A DNA stretch of 62,544 bases from Nevskiaceae bacterium (lineage in GTDB: Bacteria > Pseudomonadota > Gammaproteobacteria > Steroidobacterales > Steroidobacteraceae). This document shows positions 9,253-17,826 of the stretch, piece after piece (the stretch's first letter is position 1; the number at the start of each line of letters is the position of its first letter). Below the pieces are notes generated by a model. That model was given only the letters and a program-made list of their open reading frames with translations, did no database searches and was not told the DNA's origin. The stretch lies in assembly GCA_018883185.1 (NCBI GenBank), contig VEQP01000016.1, positions 1-62,544 on the forward strand, given 5' to 3'. The translations under genes were made by a program, and so were the position numbers.

Positions 9253-10608
9253 TCAGCGAGCGGGCTCAACCCGCTCAGGCAATTTATAGAACCACAGGAA
9301 AATGAGCCCCGCGGTGTAGGCCAGCGAGGGAATGCCGACAAGGCTGAGGATTACCGCGAGTTCTGCGCTTGGCGGCTGTTGCTCTAGCGGCAGGTTCTTG
9401 TCGAAGTGCATCATCTGCAGCAACTCGCCGAGCAGCAACGGCCCGAGCGAGTAACCCAGTCTTTCGATGAAGACGTAGACCGACGTGTAGAGCCCCTCGC
9501 GTCGCAGGCCGGTGCGCTCACGATCGTGATCGATGGTGTCGAGCCACATCGCCTGACTGAAGAGCAGTATGGCCGAAGAAAAAATTCCCGCGAGGATTCC
9601 TCGCGCCACGAAAAACGCGGTGGAGTCCTCCGGCGTTGCGAGCAGCCACGTGAGCGTGGCAAACACCTCGCCGACAATGCCGATGGCGAGTCCGGTCCGC
9701 TTTGTCATGTAGCGACCGAGCCAGCGAAACACGGGGATGAAGATCACTGTGCTTGCGATCGTGGCGACAGCCAGTTGTGACATCAGCGAGAAGTCGCGCT
9801 TCAGTACCATGACGACGAAAAAAGCCGTGGTGGCGCCGCCCGCCGAGAGGGCGATGAACTGCAGCACCTTGATACCAACCATCATCATGAACGGACGATT
9901 GTCGAGCACAGCTCGAAACTGGTCGCGAATCGGCACATGGGATGCCGCTTCATCGATTTGCGAGGCATTGGCCGTTCGTGTGCCGAAGAAGGTGGTCATC
10001 ATCACGGCGAATACGAGGGCGCCGTAGATCGCTCCCAGAGTCTGATATGAGTCGGGGTTCTGACGACCGAGTTTCTCGACGAGCAGCGGGGCGAGGGCAC
10101 TGCCTGCGACCGAGCCGAACATCATGAACACCGAGCGGTAGCCCATGATGCCGAGACGCTGCATGCGGTCTCGTGTCATCTCCACGGGCATGGTCAGGTA
10201 GGGCACGTTGAAGATGGTGAAGCCGAGTGAATACACCACGAGCACGGCGAGGGCGAGATAGGGCGCGTTACTCGGGCTTACCATCAGGTGCAATGAGTAG
10301 ACGAGTGGCAGGCTGACGGCACAGATCACCGCGCCGAGTAGCAGATACGGTCGGCGTCTTCCCCAACGCGAGCGTGTTCGATCGGTGATCCAGCCCATCA
10401 GCGGATCGCTGATCGCATCGGCGAACCGTGCAATGAACACGATCAAGCCGGCGATCCCGGGCTCCATCTTGATCACGGTCGTGAGGTAAACGAGTACGAG
10501 TGCCGTGACGACGTTCAGGTAAACAATGGTTCCGAAGGAGCCTAGGCCCCAGCTGAACCGCACTCGCCACGGGATGGCCCCCGGCTCGGCTGCCGGGTCA
10601 GCCGACAT
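9253..10608 (-). CDS. MFS transporter, GPH (glycoside-pentoside-hexuronide:cation symporter) type
   Basis: The 451-residue membrane protein has the GPH hallmark segments: FSWGLGSFGTIVYLN in helix 1, FADAISDPLMGWITDRTRSRWGRRRP in the first long cytoplasmic loop (the cation-binding Asp region and basic loop), and a central soluble linker. GPH carriers usually import sugars or glycosides with Na+ or H+, although many bacterial relatives have unknown substrates. It is the last gene of a minus-strand operon (hydrolase, MT1, coiled-coil protein, this carrier). Its ATG overlaps the 3' end of the coiled-coil gene by 11 bases, which indicates translational coupling to that small protein. Confidence 0.8.
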   Translation of the reverse strand: MSADPAAEPGAIPWRVRFSWGLGSFGTIVYLNVVTALVLVYLTTVIKMEPGIAGLIVFIARFADAISDPLMGWITDRTRSRWGRRRPYLLLGAVICAVSLPLVYSLHLMVSPSNAPYLALAVLVVYSLGFTIFNVPYLTMPVEMTRDRMQRLGIMGYRSVFMMFGSVAGSALAPLLVEKLGRQNPDSYQTLGAIYGALVFAVMMTTFFGTRTANASQIDEAASHVPIRDQFRAVLDNRPFMMMVGIKVLQFIALSAGGATTAFFVVMVLKRDFSLMSQLAVATIASTVIFIPVFRWLGRYMTKRTGLAIGIVGEVFATLTWLLATPEDSTAFFVARGILAGIFSSAILLFSQAMWLDTIDHDRERTGLRREGLYTSVYVFIERLGYSLGPLLLGELLQMMHFDKNLPLEQQPPSAELAVILSLVGIPSLAYTAGLIFLWFYKLPERVEPAR

Positions 10609-10903
10609 CGCCTTGTCGCGCGAGGCTTTCGAAGGTGTAGGAGTCGGCGTGCGGTGCTCCGGCCACTCGCTCGATCAGCACGGCGCGCTCTCGTTCGAGC
10701 TCTTTGGCGAGATCCCCTTGCGGTACGAAATCATTGAGTTGCTTGCGATCGAGCAGGTTTTTTTCCTGCAGCAAGTGCTCGAGGACCGTGACGCGATCAC
10801 GCAGGATCCATAGTTCGGCAAGCAACTCGCTGTTCATCCGCATCAGGTCATCAAGTTCTTTCTGACCCAGGTAGGGGCGTTCGGGGCGATCGACAGTACG
10901 CAT
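10598..10903 (-). CDS. Small coiled-coil protein coupled to GPH transporter
   Basis: The 101-residue acidic/basic protein has no signal peptide or membrane helix. Residues about 18-50 form a heptad-patterned helix (ELLAELWILRDRVTVLEHLL), followed by RKQLNDFVPQ and a second charged helix. I do not recognise it from a named family. It aligns clearly with the small protein at 61150-61482 through the pattern ELxxE[LV]x[IV]LR[DE]Rxxx[LV]E[HR]LL, then Rxx[LI]xx[FY]xPQ. Both sit immediately upstream of an MFS gene and overlap its start. MT1 ends 12 bp upstream. A regulatory or scaffolding subunit for the transporter is a guess from context. Confidence 0.7.
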   Translation of the reverse strand: MRTVDRPERPYLGQKELDDLMRMNSELLAELWILRDRVTVLEHLLQEKNLLDRKQLNDFVPQGDLAKELERERAVLIERVAGAPHADSYTFESLARQGDVG

Positions 10904-10915
10904 CGTGATGAGTCC

Positions 10916-12004
10916 TCAGGCGGGCTTGCGACCGCGGGTGACCCACGGATAGCCACGCTTCTCGAGCGCAAATTCATCCACGTCAACGAAGCCGGCATCT
11001 CGCATGATCTCGGCCAGGTTGATTGAGGCTGCGGCGGAGAAGAACGGTTCGGCCCGGTTGTCGGTGTCCCAGTCGAGGATTACCGCCTGCATCGGATTTA
11101 CGGCGCGGAACGGCGGCGGATCGTTGATGATCATCTCGCCGCCTGGGCGAAGGATGCGGAACATCTCACGGATGACCTTCTCGGTGACGACCGGTGGCAT
11201 CTCGTGGTGAACGGCGTAAGAGATGACGACGTCGACGCTGTCGTTTTGCTCGGCAACGTTGCAGCCGTCTTCTTGGCGGAAGGTGATGTTGAGGCCCAGC
11301 ATCTCGCTCATGAAGTGGCCCGAGCGCAGCAACGCGGGTGACAGATCGCCGCCGATCAGTTCTGCATTCGGGAACTTTTGCCGAGCTACGCTCAGCGTTG
11401 TCGCGCCGCCGCAGCCCACTTCGTAGATGCGCTTAGGATCGCCCACGCGCAACTGATCGAGCACCCGACCGCGTTGCGAGCGGATGTCGGCGAAGACATC
11501 GACGGCCGCGTAGCCGCCGTGCACGAAGACGTAGGGTCCAATGCCCGCCATGAACATGGGTTGGGTCATGTCGTAGCCGTCCCAGCCGCCAGGCTCGAGG
11601 TGCCACTCCACGCCCTCGTACCAAGACGGGATCTCCAGGTCGGGGTTTAGCTGCAGCCGCGAGGTATCTGTGGGCTTCTTGGCTTCGGCGATGGCCTGCC
11701 ACTCGGCGCGGCGTGCCTCCACGGCCGGGATAGCGCGAATGTAATTCTGCTCGCCGACCCAGCGCTGGTAGAAGCGGTTGAACCGGTAGGCTTTCGAGCG
11801 CTCCACGACATCACGAGCGCGTCTCAGTCGGTCTTGCCACACATGCGGTCGTGCATCGCCCTTGAACTCTTCGGCGAGTTCAGGTGCCTCAGGCTGAGTG
11901 GCGAAGTCTTGCTCTGCGATGTCACGCAGTGCGGAGCTCGAGAAGGTTTGCAGCGAGCCGAGGAACTGCAGGCCGGCGCGGCCGCGTTGCTTGAGTGTGA
12001 TCAT
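10916..12004 (-). CDS. SAM-dependent methyltransferase (MT1) with N-terminal extension
   Basis: This is a class I methyltransferase of 362 residues. The SAM-binding fold spans about residues 190-300: motif I YEVGCGGATTLS, acidic end of strand 2 LIGGDLS, motif IV region DVVISYAVHHEM and post-motif FRILRPGGEMIINDPP. About 190 residues precede the fold and contain RLQLNPDLEIP...VEWHLEPGG, a motif shared with MT2 and MT3. After the fold comes LDWDTDNRAEPFF, also shared. The gene overlaps the hydrolase stop by 4 bases (12001-12004) and is followed by the coiled-coil protein and GPH carrier. The methyl acceptor is unknown; the HH(E) segment after motif IV resembles small-molecule O- or C-methyltransferases. 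Confidence 0.8.
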   Translation of the reverse strand: MITLKQRGRAGLQFLGSLQTFSSSALRDIAEQDFATQPEAPELAEEFKGDARPHVWQDRLRRARDVVERSKAYRFNRFYQRWVGEQNYIRAIPAVEARRAEWQAIAEAKKPTDTSRLQLNPDLEIPSWYEGVEWHLEPGGWDGYDMTQPMFMAGIGPYVFVHGGYAAVDVFADIRSQRGRVLDQLRVGDPKRIYEVGCGGATTLSVARQKFPNAELIGGDLSPALLRSGHFMSEMLGLNITFRQEDGCNVAEQNDSVDVVISYAVHHEMPPVVTEKVIREMFRILRPGGEMIINDPPPFRAVNPMQAVILDWDTDNRAEPFFSAAASINLAEIMRDAGFVDVDEFALEKRGYPWVTRGRKPA

Positions 12005-12936
12005 GGACGGGAACCTCCACTATCGAGTTCGTTCCAGAATGTACCTAATGCGGTATTGAGTTCGGCTGGTGATTCCAGCGGCAGCAGCCTTCCGGCAGAG
12101 GCCAACTCCACTACGCGGCCGTTGCTGAACCCGGCACCGATCTTTTTCGCCATCTCCGGCGTGAGTACGGTATCTCCCGTGCCGACGGGGATCATCACCG
12201 GCATCCGCAGTTTCGGCAGCACCTCGCTGGCGGCCGGCTGCTGCTCGGCGGCGGTGAGGAACGCGACGAAGGTTTCATACGGTGTCTGCTCGAGCATGGA
12301 GCGGTAGCGGGCCCGCGCCGTCAACGAGGCCGAGGGCGCGACGATGTATTCGTTGAAGCGTCGGAACAATGTGTCCTTCCCCTCGATCACGACGGTGCGC
12401 GCGTTCTCGGCGCGGTAACGTACTCCCGCCGGATCCAGCGTGCCGCCGATGACGGAGCTGATCAGGGTCATCGATCGACAGCGCTCCGGGCGCTGCGCGC
12501 ACGCCAGCATCGCGATGTTACCGCCACCGCTCAGGCCGACGATATCAACGGGTTCGCGAACACCCACTGCGTCCAGAAACTCGAGTAATTCGGCGGCGTA
12601 GCGCTTCGAGTCGACTTTCGTTGCGGTGAGGTGGGATGAATTACCGTGGCCGGAGAAATCGGGTGCGAGACAGCGCCGTGTTTCGCACAGCGCATTCAAC
12701 TGATCCGTCCAAAGGCGCGAGTCGAGCAGCAGCGCGTGCACGAAGAGTACGGGGCGACCCTTGCCGCGCTCCCTGTAACTGATCTGCACGTTGCTGAGGT
12801 CTGCCACGCGCTGCACCACAGGTGCGGCGTGTGCCGGCGTAACGCCGCTCATCAACAACCCTGCCACTGTCAGCATCGCCGCGCAGTTGTTGCGCAGTGC
12901 TGACACCCGAGATCGACAACGCGATGAGGTGCTCAT
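12001..12936 (-). CDS. Exported alpha/beta hydrolase-fold protein, catalytic His replaced
   Basis: The 311-residue protein has a basic N-terminus and hydrophobic stretch to VTPAHAAPV, a Sec-type signal. The alpha/beta hydrolase core shows the oxyanion-side FVHALLLDSRLW, nucleophile elbow GLSGGGN and the acid in GTGDTVLTPE. The position expected for the catalytic His (AGHLLPLE in relatives) reads AGRLLPLE; the codon at 12088-12090 is AGG (Arg) on the coding strand. The protein may therefore be non-hydrolytic or use another base. It is first in the minus-strand operon, with a 4-base overlap into MT1, and is divergent from the TonB receptor gene across 184 bp. Confidence 0.78.
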   Translation of the reverse strand: MSTSSRCRSRVSALRNNCAAMLTVAGLLMSGVTPAHAAPVVQRVADLSNVQISYRERGKGRPVLFVHALLLDSRLWTDQLNALCETRRCLAPDFSGHGNSSHLTATKVDSKRYAAELLEFLDAVGVREPVDIVGLSGGGNIAMLACAQRPERCRSMTLISSVIGGTLDPAGVRYRAENARTVVIEGKDTLFRRFNEYIVAPSASLTARARYRSMLEQTPYETFVAFLTAAEQQPAASEVLPKLRMPVMIPVGTGDTVLTPEMAKKIGAGFSNGRVVELASAGRLLPLESPAELNTALGTFWNELDSGGSRP

Positions 12937-12981
12937 GAGGTCCTAGACTAACTCCGAATCACGCGCTGGGAGGATTTCGAC

Positions 12982-13020
12982 GTATGCGTTTTGCGTATGG
13001 TTAACGCATTCTGAATACGC
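12982..13020. promoter_or_regulatory. Operator-like repeat cluster between divergent operons
   Basis: Within the 184-bp divergent intergenic region, 12982-13020 is AT-richer and repeats a GCGT/ACGC element in both orientations: TATGCG, TTGCGTATG, TTAACGCAT and AATACGC. TGCGT (12992-12996) and ACGCA (13004-13008) form an inverted repeat with a 7-bp spacer. A separate perfect 10-bp palindrome TGTGATCACA lies downstream. This could be the shared operator of the hydrolase and TonB-receptor operons; no cognate regulator is visible nearby. Confidence 0.4.
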
Positions 13021-13120
13021 CAAAGGTATTGGACGCCAAACCTGCTGCGCGTGACTGTGATCACATGCCGGCGTGGCTGATCAACAACAACAGCCGGTAG
13101 TCCATCAACGGGAGGATTGA

Positions 13121-15616
13121 ATGTCTCAGCGAGCATCGTTTCGAACTCAAGTTTTGATTGCCGCGGCCGTGGCGGCTGCAGTCAGTGGCACAGCCAGCGC
13201 CCAAGCGCAGTTGGAAGAAATCGTCGTTACCGCCCGTCGAACGGCGGAGTCGCTGCAGGAAACTCCCATCTCGGTCACCGCTTTCACCGCCGAGTCGATC
13301 GAGCGTCGCGGTATCCGCAACGTGCAGGATCTGGTGCGTTTCACGCCGGGTCTGAGCTTCGATAAGGGTTTTGCACCCCAAGACACGCGTCCGAATATCC
13401 GCGGATTGCCAACCACTCGCGGTCGTCCGCCCATTGGCATTCTTCTTGATGGCATCGATATTTCCTCCGAGTCCATCGCCACGGCGGGTGGCTCGAACCT
13501 CATGAACCTGAAGCTCGTCGATGTCGAGCGAATCGAGGTGGTCAAGGGCCCGCAAAGCGCGCTGTACGGCCGAGTGGCCTTCGGTGGCGCCATCAATTAC
13601 GTCTCGAAGCGTCCGAGCCTCGATAAGCAAGAGTCGAACGTCACGCTCGATCTGGCGACGGGCGGACTCGTCGAGACCCGCGGGTCGATCAACCTGCCGG
13701 TCAGCGACACGGTGGCGCTGCGTATCAATGCCCTCTATAGCTCGTTCGATGGCTTCTTCACCAACAGCATTTCGGGTGAGGACATTGGCGGTTGGGACAC
13801 GAAGGGCGTCGCTGCTGCGCTGCGCTTCAAGCCCAGCGACAACGTCGATTTCACCGCGCGGCTGTCGTACTCCGATGACGAATCGGGCCCGCGTGCCTCG
13901 TACTACGTGGGTCAGGCCGTTCCGGGCCGTAACACTCGGCTGAATCTGCCCGCGAACGCTGTGGGTCTTCGCCTCGGCGTGCCTCCGGGCGGCTCGCCGC
14001 TGCCTGCCTCGATCCCGTACCCGGCGATCGGGGAGGCTCAACTGGGCGACAAGATCCTGCTCAGTGTTGACCCGTTGACGGGCAAAGATTACGAAGGCAG
14101 CACGCTGAAGGCGCTGGTGTTCAGCCTCGTCGGCGAAGTCGACATGGGTTGGGCGACGTTCAACACCTGGACGGGCTACACCAAGGCCGACACGCTGAGT
14201 CGCGCTGATGCCGACTTCTTCGCCGCACCCGCAGCGGCGTCGACGCGGCCGATCGCAGGCAGCTACGAAGCGTTGCCGGCCTTGTCGATCACCGACCTCG
14301 ACACCGAAGCGAAGCAAGTCAGCCAAGAATTCCGCCTCGGCAAATTCGACGGCGATGGTCTGCGCTGGGGCGTAGGCGCGCTGTACTGGAAGGAAGACTA
14401 TTCCAGCATCAACGCCTCGATCTTCATCGGTGGTTACTTCCGTAATCCGCCGCTGGTTCCGGCCGGAGCACCGTGGTCGGCGGCAGCCGAAGTGGCCGCA
14501 CGCGGCAAGATCGCGGGTGACCCCAACTACCGCAACACGGAGCACAAGTCGGCCTACGTTACGCTGGCCTACGACGTCACCGAGCAACTCGAGGTCAGTG
14601 CCGAGGCACGCTACAGCGAAGAGCAGTTCGACTATCTCTTCGGTCGTGCGCTGTCGCTCGGTGTGAATGCGGCGACGGGTGCGCTCAATCCGGCGACCTT
14701 CGCGGGCAGCGTCTTCACGCCGTCTTCGAGCACGGATTTCTTTGCACCGAAAGTCACCGTCAACTACACCCCGGTCGATGGGAAGTTGATCTATGCCACG
14801 GCCTCCAAGGGCGTGAAGCCCGCGGGCTTCCTGAACGTGGGTGTGGTGCTCGATGCAAACGATGCCAAGTACAACCCCGAGGAATTGTGGAACTACGAAC
14901 TCGGCTTCAAGACCTCGTGGATCGATGATCGTTTGCGAGTTAACGGCGCCCTGTTCCAGATGAAGTACACCGATCGCATCGCGCAGATTCTGGTGCCGGA
15001 TACCCGTAGCCCGCAGGGCACCTCAACGCTGGTCCGCAACCAGGGTGAGGCCAAGGTCGATGGCGCAGAACTTGAGATCACGGCGGCTCTCTCCGAGAGT
15101 GTCACGTTGTCGGCCGGCTACACCTATATCGATGCACGCTTCATCGAGTCGGAGGTGCCCAACACTTCGGCACTTGGTATCGCGGGCTCAGGCAACTGCC
15201 GCGTCGGCAACGTGGGCACACAGGTCGTGTGCTTCACCAATACGAACGGCAAGAGCCTCGAGCAGTCGGCCAAACATGCGCTCGTCGCTTCGGTCGCCTA
15301 CTCGCGCGAGATGGCGAACGGCTGGACGCTGAACGGCGAGATCACCGGGCAGTGGCGTAGCAAGCGCTTCCTGTCGCCCGATAACCTCGTTTGGCTGCCG
15401 AAGCACTCGAACGTTGACCTGCAAGTTGGCATGTCGAACGACAAGTACACCGTCGTGGCCTATGCGAACAACCTGTTCGATTTCACGGGCGCCACGTCGG
15501 CGCAGAGCTACGGCGATCCGTACATTGCCTTCCCGGTTGCTCCGCCTGTGCTGGCGTACACGACGTACCCTGCCGATCCGCGCCAGATCGGCGTTCGGCT
15601 CGGCATGAAGTTCTAA
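13121..15616 (+). CDS. TonB-dependent outer-membrane receptor
   Basis: This is an 831-residue TonB-dependent transporter. The Sec signal ends near SGTASAQAQ. The plug begins with LEEIVVTARRTAESLQETP, the TonB-box/plug opening common in receptor families of Sphingomonas, Caulobacter and Steroidobacter-type bacteria. The plug continues through VQDLVRFTPGLSF and VERIEVVKGPQSALYGRVAFGG. The barrel ends in an aromatic-terminated strand (IGVRLGMKF). A GGGAGGA ribosome-binding site precedes the ATG. It opens the long plus-strand operon, suggesting that the operon's substrate enters through this channel. The ligand is not deducible; there is no nearby FecIR pair or siderophore gene to suggest iron. 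Confidence 0.92.
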   Translation: MSQRASFRTQVLIAAAVAAAVSGTASAQAQLEEIVVTARRTAESLQETPISVTAFTAESIERRGIRNVQDLVRFTPGLSFDKGFAPQDTRPNIRGLPTTRGRPPIGILLDGIDISSESIATAGGSNLMNLKLVDVERIEVVKGPQSALYGRVAFGGAINYVSKRPSLDKQESNVTLDLATGGLVETRGSINLPVSDTVALRINALYSSFDGFFTNSISGEDIGGWDTKGVAAALRFKPSDNVDFTARLSYSDDESGPRASYYVGQAVPGRNTRLNLPANAVGLRLGVPPGGSPLPASIPYPAIGEAQLGDKILLSVDPLTGKDYEGSTLKALVFSLVGEVDMGWATFNTWTGYTKADTLSRADADFFAAPAAASTRPIAGSYEALPALSITDLDTEAKQVSQEFRLGKFDGDGLRWGVGALYWKEDYSSINASIFIGGYFRNPPLVPAGAPWSAAAEVAARGKIAGDPNYRNTEHKSAYVTLAYDVTEQLEVSAEARYSEEQFDYLFGRALSLGVNAATGALNPATFAGSVFTPSSSTDFFAPKVTVNYTPVDGKLIYATASKGVKPAGFLNVGVVLDANDAKYNPEELWNYELGFKTSWIDDRLRVNGALFQMKYTDRIAQILVPDTRSPQGTSTLVRNQGEAKVDGAELEITAALSESVTLSAGYTYIDARFIESEVPNTSALGIAGSGNCRVGNVGTQVVCFTNTNGKSLEQSAKHALVASVAYSREMANGWTLNGEITGQWRSKRFLSPDNLVWLPKHSNVDLQVGMSNDKYTVVAYANNLFDFTGATSAQSYGDPYIAFPVAPPVLAYTTYPADPRQIGVRLGMKF

Positions 15617-15620
15617 GTTG

Positions 15621-16625
15621 ATGCCGAGCGAGGGGTCTGCCAGGGGGGAGGCCACGAGTAGCGGGTGGGTGACGCGAGTCACCCGCCCGTTTCTTTTTGT
15701 CTTCGTCGCCCTGATCATGGTGACGTCCACCACCGCGTCGGCGGCGGAGTCTTCTGGGCTCATCGACGATGCCACGCTCGAGGCGCGGTATGCCGGGACG
15801 CCCTCGCAGTTTTTGATGGTGGATGGCGTGCGGCTGCACGTGCGCGACGAGGGCCGGGGTCCAGCGCTGATGCTGCTCAATGGACACCTTGGCAGCCTGC
15901 ATATGTGGGAGCCGTGGATTCCGGAGCTCACGCGTCACTTTCGAGTGATCCGTCTCGATTACCCGCCTTACGGGTTGTCGGGCCCGGACCCGAGCGGTGT
16001 CTACAGCACCGAACGTGCGGTGCAGCTCGTCGGCAAGTTGGCCGATCAACTCGGTCTGAAACGCTTTCACATTGGCGGCACGTCGAACGGTGCGATGGTC
16101 GCGTTGTTTTTCGCGATCGAGCATCCCGAGCGCGTGGATCGGCTCGTGGTGTCGACTCTGCCGGCGGGGCGTCCGCCGGCGCGTCAGCCGAGTGCGGCGA
16201 TGAGGGCTGCGGCGCAACAACTTCGTGCGCAGGCCCCGTACCAGCCGCGCGAGTTCTGGCAGGCGTTTCTCGATGACATCACGGCGAACGACGGCGTGGT
16301 GACGCCCGAACTCGTCACGCGGTATCACGACCTGAATAATCGCGAGGGCGCGAAGGCTTGGGTCGACGCCTACATCCAGACCCAGTATCGGGTTTGGGAT
16401 ACGCTGGATGTGCCGCAGTATTACGGGCGGCTGACACGTCCCGTGCTCCTGCAGTGGGGCGCAGACGGGGTAGTGCTGCCCGAGGCGATCGGCGGCCAGG
16501 TCGCAGCGCTGCTGAAGGGGGCGCCCGTCACCCTGCGTCAATACCGCGGTGCCGGTCACTTGCCCATGATCGAACAGCCGACCGCGACCGTGCGAGACGC
16601 GATCGAGTTCTTGAAGGCGCGTTGA
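15621..16625 (+). CDS. Exported alpha/beta hydrolase
   Basis: The ATG at 15621 lies 4 bp after the TonB receptor stop. The 334-residue product has a hydrophobic N-terminal segment (FLFVFVALIMVTSTTASAAES), likely a Sec signal, although a later ATG (MVTSTTASA) is possible. The alpha/beta hydrolase fold keeps a full triad: nucleophile Ser in GGTSNGAM, Asp in WGADGVVLPE and His in GAGHLPMIEQ. A periplasmic esterase, amidase or C-C hydrolase acting on the compound imported by the receptor is plausible from the context. It contrasts with the His-lacking homologue on the other side of the divergent promoter. Confidence 0.82.
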   Translation: MPSEGSARGEATSSGWVTRVTRPFLFVFVALIMVTSTTASAAESSGLIDDATLEARYAGTPSQFLMVDGVRLHVRDEGRGPALMLLNGHLGSLHMWEPWIPELTRHFRVIRLDYPPYGLSGPDPSGVYSTERAVQLVGKLADQLGLKRFHIGGTSNGAMVALFFAIEHPERVDRLVVSTLPAGRPPARQPSAAMRAAAQQLRAQAPYQPREFWQAFLDDITANDGVVTPELVTRYHDLNNREGAKAWVDAYIQTQYRVWDTLDVPQYYGRLTRPVLLQWGADGVVLPEAIGGQVAALLKGAPVTLRQYRGAGHLPMIEQPTATVRDAIEFLKAR

Positions 16626-16653
16626 AGCCGGTCCGACCGGCTACACTGACGCG

Positions 16654-17823
16654 GTGTTGAATCGCACCGCCGCGGGACCGCTCATCGACTTCAAACGCGA
16701 CGACAAAGCGCGAGGCGCTTTCGTCTCGGCGCTGCGTCGTCACGTGCTCGAAGATCTGGGCGGGGTCATGCAAGCGGACTTCGCCTCGCGTGTGGCAGCG
16801 CAGCCACCTGCCGAGGGTTGGAACGCCGAGCAGGTGCATCAGGCGATGCGTTCGCGGCAGTCTTTCCGCTTTTACTCGGCGCTACGCACCTGCTCGCAGG
16901 ATTTGCTGTATCAAACGGTGCGGGCGCCAATCGAGCGATCGCGCGCTGCGCTGATGCAGGAGGCCCCAGATGCGGGCGGCTCACTCCTGCTTGATCCGCA
17001 GTTGCCGGTGCCGCGCTCCGTCTCGGCGATCGATATTCATCTGATGCCGGGTAGCTATCACACCGAGTACGGCGCGGACGATCAGACCATGGGCGCGGTG
17101 TATGAGCAGCGACTGGCCCTGTCCACCTTCGGTGTGTTCGGACCGAACCTTGATGACATTGGACAGTCGATCGCGCGCTTCATGCGATTGCACCATCCGC
17201 GATGGCGTCCGAAGCGCATTCTTGATCTGGGGTGCACGGTCGGTCACAACACCGGGGCTTGGAAGGATGTGTTCCCGAGTGCCGAAGTCCACGGCATAGA
17301 CGTGGCTGCGCCCTGTCTGCGCTACGCGCATGCACGGGCTTGCGCGCAACAACGCGCCGTTCACTATCGGCAGATGAACGCCGAGACCTTGGCGTACGCC
17401 GACGGCCACTTCGATCTGGTGTTTTCCTCTATGTTCCTGCACGAGTTGCCACGTCGTTCTCTGGCGCGCGTGTTTCGTGAAGCGCACCGAGTGCTACGCC
17501 CGGGCGGCTTGATGTTGCACATGGAATTGCCGCCAGCGATGCAGTTGTCGGCCTACGAGTCGTTTCATCTTGATTGGGATGGCCACTACAACAATGAGCC
17601 CTTCTACCGGGCGTTTCGCGCGTGTGATCCTCGGCAATTGGTGGCCGAAGCCGGGTTCGCCACGGGGCGATACGTGCAGCATGTCGTTCCTTCTTGGAGC
17701 GCGCTGGGTCCTACCGCCTGGCGGCGTGCGGTGCGCGCTAATGAAGCTTCGGTGGATTCACCGCAGACGGGCCGATTGGCTCGTGGCGTGCGATGGTTTT
17801 GTTTCGGCGCCTGGAGAGACTGA
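16654..17823 (+). CDS. SAM-dependent methyltransferase (MT2) with N-terminal extension
   Basis: This 389-residue class I methyltransferase starts at GTG 16654. It is collinear with MT3 (58564-59763) throughout, including the first 190 residues. It shares LLLDPQLPVPRSVSAIDIHL, motif I LDLGCTVGHNTG, HGIDVAAPCLRY, HFDLVFSSMFLHELP, HRVLRPGGLMLHMELP and the post-core DWDGHYNNEPFY. The N-terminal region shows no recognisable domain and may bind the substrate. The next gene, an MFS transporter, starts 3 bp after its stop. It sits in the TonB-receptor operon. The family's acceptor is unknown. Confidence 0.8.
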   Translation: MLNRTAAGPLIDFKRDDKARGAFVSALRRHVLEDLGGVMQADFASRVAAQPPAEGWNAEQVHQAMRSRQSFRFYSALRTCSQDLLYQTVRAPIERSRAALMQEAPDAGGSLLLDPQLPVPRSVSAIDIHLMPGSYHTEYGADDQTMGAVYEQRLALSTFGVFGPNLDDIGQSIARFMRLHHPRWRPKRILDLGCTVGHNTGAWKDVFPSAEVHGIDVAAPCLRYAHARACAQQRAVHYRQMNAETLAYADGHFDLVFSSMFLHELPRRSLARVFREAHRVLRPGGLMLHMELPPAMQLSAYESFHLDWDGHYNNEPFYRAFRACDPRQLVAEAGFATGRYVQHVVPSWSALGPTAWRRAVRANEASVDSPQTGRLARGVRWFCFGAWRD

Positions 17824-17826
17824 GGC

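Noticed and set aside
13050-13075. TGTGATCACA as a CRP/FNR-type site
   Set aside because: The half-sites abut without the 6-bp (CRP) or 4-bp (FNR) spacer, so a canonical site is not supported.
13061-14587. 508-aa minus-strand open frame within the TonB receptor gene
   Set aside because: Antisense to an unambiguous receptor; composition (Arg/Val/Gly-rich, no domain) is typical of GC-rich shadows.
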